Shown: positions 60,601 to 64,000 of the stretch, in pieces
Position numbering within the stretch: the first letter of the stretch is position 1
Layout: each line of letters begins with the position of its first letter
Assembly (NCBI GenBank): GCA_019316985.1
Contig: CP079215.1
Span: forward strand, 3,162,001 to 3,226,000
Length of the DNA stretch: 64,000 nucleotides
Direction: 5' to 3'
Source of the DNA: Paraniabella defluvii
GTDB taxonomy: Bacteria; Bacteroidota; Bacteroidia; Chitinophagales; Chitinophagaceae
Notes under the pieces: model-generated
The model's input: only the letters and a program-made list of their open reading frames with translations
What the model was told of the DNA's origin: nothing
Databases searched by the model: none
Translations under genes and position numbers: made by a program

Positions 60601-63188
60601 GAGTAGTGTTCTCCAGCGCATGTTCCATCAGGGTGTAGCCATAAGTAGTGCGACCGCTTTTAGGTGTAACAGCAAATTCCCTCGATACTTTGATGTTCAT
60701 TCCGGTGCTTACCTTGAAAGCATCCAGTGAAGCGAAATAATTGATGGTAGCGTCCTGCTCAAACAGGGCTGTTGCGAAACGCTCATAGTAAGATGTAGGT
60801 ATCCAGCGTTCACCCAAATTGAAATCCAGTAGTTCAAATGGAATACGCTCCGGCTGCACCTTTAATATGGCCTCAGCACTTCGTTTATATTGCGGATTCT
60901 CAGGAAACTCATTGGACAGATGTTCTGCCTGTCTTAATTTTTCTACCACATTACCGCTTAAATATTGATCGGCAGTTTCCCATTCGTTGCTGGCAGGATT
61001 CAGGTACACATGGTTGCCCAGGCGACCGATTACCTCGTTTTCTTCCAGCCCCATTGCGGCGCTGATAAACCCTACATCTACCTTGCCTGTATCGTTAAGG
61101 CTGTGTGCCAGGGCTTCAATAGGATCATCAGTGATGAACCGTTCTTTCACATGATGGATAGCATGAGTAAGGATGTCGGCTTTTACAAACCTTTCGCCAT
61201 CCCTGCGTTCGAGAGAAGAAAGCGTAATAACGCCAAAGGCGGTATCTTCAAGAATGCGCCTGCGATTATCGGGACCATTTAACAGCCCGTATTCGGCAAT
61301 AAACTTTTCATAAGTAGTGTTAAGGCTGTCCCTGTCAACATCGGTGATGGTTTCGCCTGATACTTCCTTACCGGATAATTCGAGATAAGCGTCACGTAAT
61401 GCGGTGTAACTTTCATAGAAGCGAATATTACCCTGAAGACCGAGAGGCTGGAAAACTGCCTGTTTATATTCGGGATCGGGACTACCTATAGTTCCGACGC
61501 TTCCCATATGCACCACCAATGTTCCTTCCTGGTAATAAGATTTGAGGCCAATAAAAGGAAGTGGTGTTTTTTGCTCAAAGCGGAAAAAACCTTCCAATGT
61601 TTGATCGCCTTCATATTTGAAACTGTGATCAAACTGTTTAAGGTAATTGGAAATACCTGTAAGCTCATGCCCCAACAAGCGGGCATCCATCCAGTTTACA
61701 GACAGTTGATTTACTTCTTTGACGTTGGAATAGAGCTTATATAAAAAGCGATTGCTTTTGTGCTGCTTTGCGGTAAGCAATACCACATTTTCGTGGCTCG
61801 GCTTATCAGTGGTACGGATTGTACCAACAATACGGGCCGTTGTTTTTGTACGATGGTTTCATCAAGCGGATTGATATAAGCCATCGCCCGGTTGATCTGT
61901 TCTGCCGGTGCGGTATCAAATAACCCTAATTGCACTGATGGAACTTCTGCCTTGCTCTCGGGCATCGGCAGGTAAGTCAGTTTTTTGCCTTCGCTCTCCG
62001 AAACCGGTAAGGCGAGTGTTTGCGCTTTCTCAAACAGTTCGGTATTGAAGCGATTTTGGAATTGATGGGTAAGACTGGCATAAAGGGCTTCTCTTATCTG
62101 GTTGATATTACCATCCTGCCATACCACTTCTGAAGCCCTGCCGTATTGGTTTTTTTCAGGCTTACGCACATTGCCCATGACAACATCATGATCGTGCGTA
62201 GAGATGAAATAGTTATAAGGAAAACGGCCAAACTCATTCTCCCTCTCACGTACTTCATTCAGCCAGTCCTCTTCCCAGCTTATCTTTTCCTTTGCTGTAT
62301 TTTTTTGAACGATCAACAGGTGATTAGGCGCTTCTGTATTACCTGTATCTTTCATCAGGTTGTCCGGCATTACAGCTAGACCCACGAAGTTTGCTCGCTC
62401 AAACAAGTATTCCCGTGCCGCATGGTTAGAAGGGCTGTTCAAAAAAGCATCTGTTGTAATGAATGCCATAAGACCGCCTTCGGCCAGTTTATCCAGACCT
62501 TTAGCAAAAAAGTAATTATGAATTTTGCCAGATATCTCCTTGTCTGGAAATGCTTCGTCATATACCGAGAAGTTTCCGAAGGGAATATTGCTTACTACGA
62601 GGTCATAGCTGCCATTATCTCTAACCGGTGCTTCTTCAAACCCCGTGATATGGGTAGCCGTTTTAACAGGGAGGGTACTGTTAACGGCAGAAAGCACCAC
62701 CCGGTAAGCCTGTCTTTTTCCACCGCGGTGATCTGTTCCAGGTTAGGAAAGGCTGTAACGGCCTCACTGATAAATACGCCCGAACCGGCAGAAGGCTCAT
62801 ATAGCCTTTTAGGCTGTATACCTCTTGCTTCAAGTACACTATACAGTGTTTGGGGTACGACCTCTGGTGTATAGAAGGCGGTGAGAACACTGTGCCGTAA
62901 TGAAGCGATAATTTCTTTATAGGCTGCATCATCATAGTTTTCCCTGAGCAGCTCGTGTAATTGCGTTATACCCTGGTGGTGCTTCAGGTCTTCTTTGGTA
63001 GCCCCATTAGCCTGCCATTCCTCCGGCGTACCGTAAGGATATAAAACGGCCTTGATGCCGCCAAAACCTGCGTATTTTTTCAGGCTGGCGACATCCTCCG
63101 CAGTAAGCGGGCGACCGTTCTGATAATCCAACGCTATTCGGATAGCATCAAGATTATTTTGCAGCTTTTGAGAAACATTGTAAGCCAT
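57654..63188 (-). CDS. Giant DNA methylase-helicase (N6-adenine methylase plus SNF2-like helicase), frameshifted
   Basis: About 1,840 residues joined over several frames (breaks near 62705, 61830, 60435, 60360, 59895, 58790, 58715 and 58425). Order: N-terminal segment with QNNLDAIRIALDYQNG and YAGFGGIKAVLYP. Methylase SAM motif LYEPSAGSGVFI (near 62795) and NIPF-type catalytic motif SNIPFGNF (near 62590). A long middle region follows. The helicase has Walker A DHEVGLGKTLTMIV (near 60260), DEAH-like VDESHKYKN (near 59770) and ASTEKAGTGLNVQQRVVAMHHLD with QRNGRGARQGN (58840-58725). The C-terminus is a coiled coil. It resembles DarB-type or anti-restriction methylase-helicases of mobile elements. 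No restriction target is recognised. Starts at ATG 63188. Confidence 0.85.
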
Positions 63189-63223
63189 AATCACACATTT
63201 TCTTTCTTCACTTTTCTTTTGGC

Positions 63224-63652
63224 TTAGGCGAGATAATCATGCACCTGTCCGATGATGGCATATCTCAAATGCCTGTTTGCTTCATTTTCACTGTTAAAAT
63301 CAAAATCACTGAAGATGCTTTTGCAGGCTTCAATGAGGTTCACTACTTCATAGGTGAGTGTTCCGTTTTCCTTCATCCGCATGTAGTCGCCATTAAATTC
63401 TTCTTCGATAACTAAGCGGATATATTGATAGCGGGACGGCTTTAAATCGTCCGTCATAGCTTGCAGGCACAATTCTTCAATAATGTATTGCGGCTTTTCT
63501 TCGATTAAAAACTGCTCTGCCATTGGCATCACCGCAGCTACCTTTTCTTCCAGATAGCGTGTAACAGAATAGTCCTCCTGCAAGCTGAGCATCAGGTCAG
63601 GATTGTTGTGGACGATATACGCCCACAACTTTTCCGTTAGCTTACTTTGCAT
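63224..63652 (-). CDS. DUF1896-like small protein
   Basis: 142 residues from the ATG at 63652 (MQSKLTEKLWAYIVHNNPD). Helical, acidic: SVTRYLEEKVAAVMPMAEQFL, LKPSRYQYIRLVIEEEFNGDY, AIIGQVHDYLA. The size, the acidic helical pattern and the position before a methylase-helicase gene fit DUF1896, a family found in Bacteroidota mobile elements with unknown function. The assignment rests on pattern only. Confidence 0.5.
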   Translation of the reverse strand: MQSKLTEKLWAYIVHNNPDLMLSLQEDYSVTRYLEEKVAAVMPMAEQFLIEEKPQYIIEELCLQAMTDDLKPSRYQYIRLVIEEEFNGDYMRMKENGTLTYEVVNLIEACKSIFSDFDFNSENEANRHLRYAIIGQVHDYLA

Positions 63653-63665
63653 ACGTCCTGAATTT

Positions 63666-63995
63666 TTAAACTCCAAAGAAGGATTGAATAACTGTGGCTA
63701 CCACCACCAGAAAAATGCAACTGCCGAACCAGGCTGCTGCCTTTCCGGTGTCCTGGTCACCTGCATTCCATTTCTGATAAACTTTAACTGCGCCAATCAA
63801 ACCAAGCAATGCGCCCACCGCATACATCAGGTTTGTACCTGCTGCAAAATAGCTTCGCACCTTAGTGTTGGCTTCGTTGATACCCTGTATGCCATCCTGA
63901 GCAAATGCCCCATAATGGATAGCTAATAGTGCCAGAGCGGCACAGATCGTTATAACCTTTTTTTCGGTTATTCGTTTTGTTTTCCTGCTGCACAT
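63666..63995 (-). CDS. traE: Conjugal transfer protein TraE (DUF4134)
   Basis: 109 residues. A signal-like N-terminus (KVITICAALALLAIHYGAFAQ) precedes GIQGINEANTKVRSYFAAGTNLMYAVGALLGLIGAVKVYQKW and a final hydrophobic segment (AAAWFGSCIFLVVVATVIQSFF). This is the VirB2/TraE-like pilin-family protein of Bacteroidota conjugation systems. The ATG at 63995 is close to the window edge, so a longer start upstream cannot be excluded. Confidence 0.88.
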   Translation of the reverse strand: MCSRKTKRITEKKVITICAALALLAIHYGAFAQDGIQGINEANTKVRSYFAAGTNLMYAVGALLGLIGAVKVYQKWNAGDQDTGKAAAWFGSCIFLVVVATVIQSFFGV

Positions 63996-64000
63996 TTCCA

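Larger units (their letters stand above)
39348..64000. mobile_element. Integrative conjugative element, left part (Bacteroidota Tra type)
   Basis: From the 3' end of tRNA-Lys to the right edge. It contains two serine recombinases, a Fic cargo gene and a tra operon (traE-F-G-I-J-K-L-M-N). The element's right end, relaxase and coupling protein lie outside the window. No duplicate of the tRNA 3' end was found inside the window, so the second attachment site is beyond 64000. Confidence 0.82.

Overview
The window reads as a chromosomal stretch of a Bacteroidota bacterium, most likely a Chitinophagaceae-like soil or freshwater species. The basis is the atpD-atpC pair standing alone, TAnnTTTG-type promoter elements, families common in Bacteroidota (DUF2147, DUF5362, DUF4197, DUF3347), and a Bacteroides-type Tra conjugation operon. 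Species-level placement is not possible by eye. Nearly every long gene, including essential atpD, is broken by single-base indels, mostly in homopolymer runs. I treat these as sequence-quality errors and give merged gene coordinates.

Layout: 1-18 kb is housekeeping. It holds a ferritin-like protein, an ECF sigma/anti-sigma pair, an acetyltransferase-like protein, an L,D-transpeptidase, atpD-atpC, several small envelope proteins, YqgE, a sensor histidine kinase, dCTP deaminase, a phosphopantetheinyl transferase, a YiiX-type peptidase, a DUF2130 protein, and BON/SH3 proteins.

17.5-36.5 kb is a nitrate-assimilation and molybdenum-cofactor island. A Crp-type regulator and cobA (siroheme precursor) are divergent from nirB-nirD, a small exported protein, narK, a molybdopterin nitrate reductase apparently fused to its FAD/NAD(P)H-BFD partner, and a nitrite/sulfite-reductase-like protein with a C-terminal rubredoxin. 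The cofactor genes mobA, a MOSC protein, moaA, moeA, a TauE-type permease, moaD, moeB-rhodanese, moaE and a moaC-mogA fusion follow. Together they import nitrate, reduce it to ammonium and build the Mo and siroheme cofactors required. An ABC-F ATPase and a DUF3347 protein follow.

From a tRNA-Lys(CTT) at 39,275 to the right edge lies one end of an integrative conjugative element. Two close paralogues of a large serine recombinase flank a Fic-domain gene preceded by iterated TTTAATAGA repeats. Then come small accessory genes and, on the minus strand, a tra operon read from the right edge: traE, a DUF1896-like gene, a giant DNA methylase-helicase, traF, an unknown gene, traG, a small gene, three traI-like genes, traJ, K, L, M and N. 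The relaxase, coupling protein and the far attachment site are not in the window.

The most noteworthy items are the recombinase-Fic-recombinase cassette abutting the tRNA with its iterated operator-like repeats, the about 1,840-residue methylase-helicase embedded between traE and traF, the NIR/SIR-like-rubredoxin hybrid, and the fused nitrate reductase.
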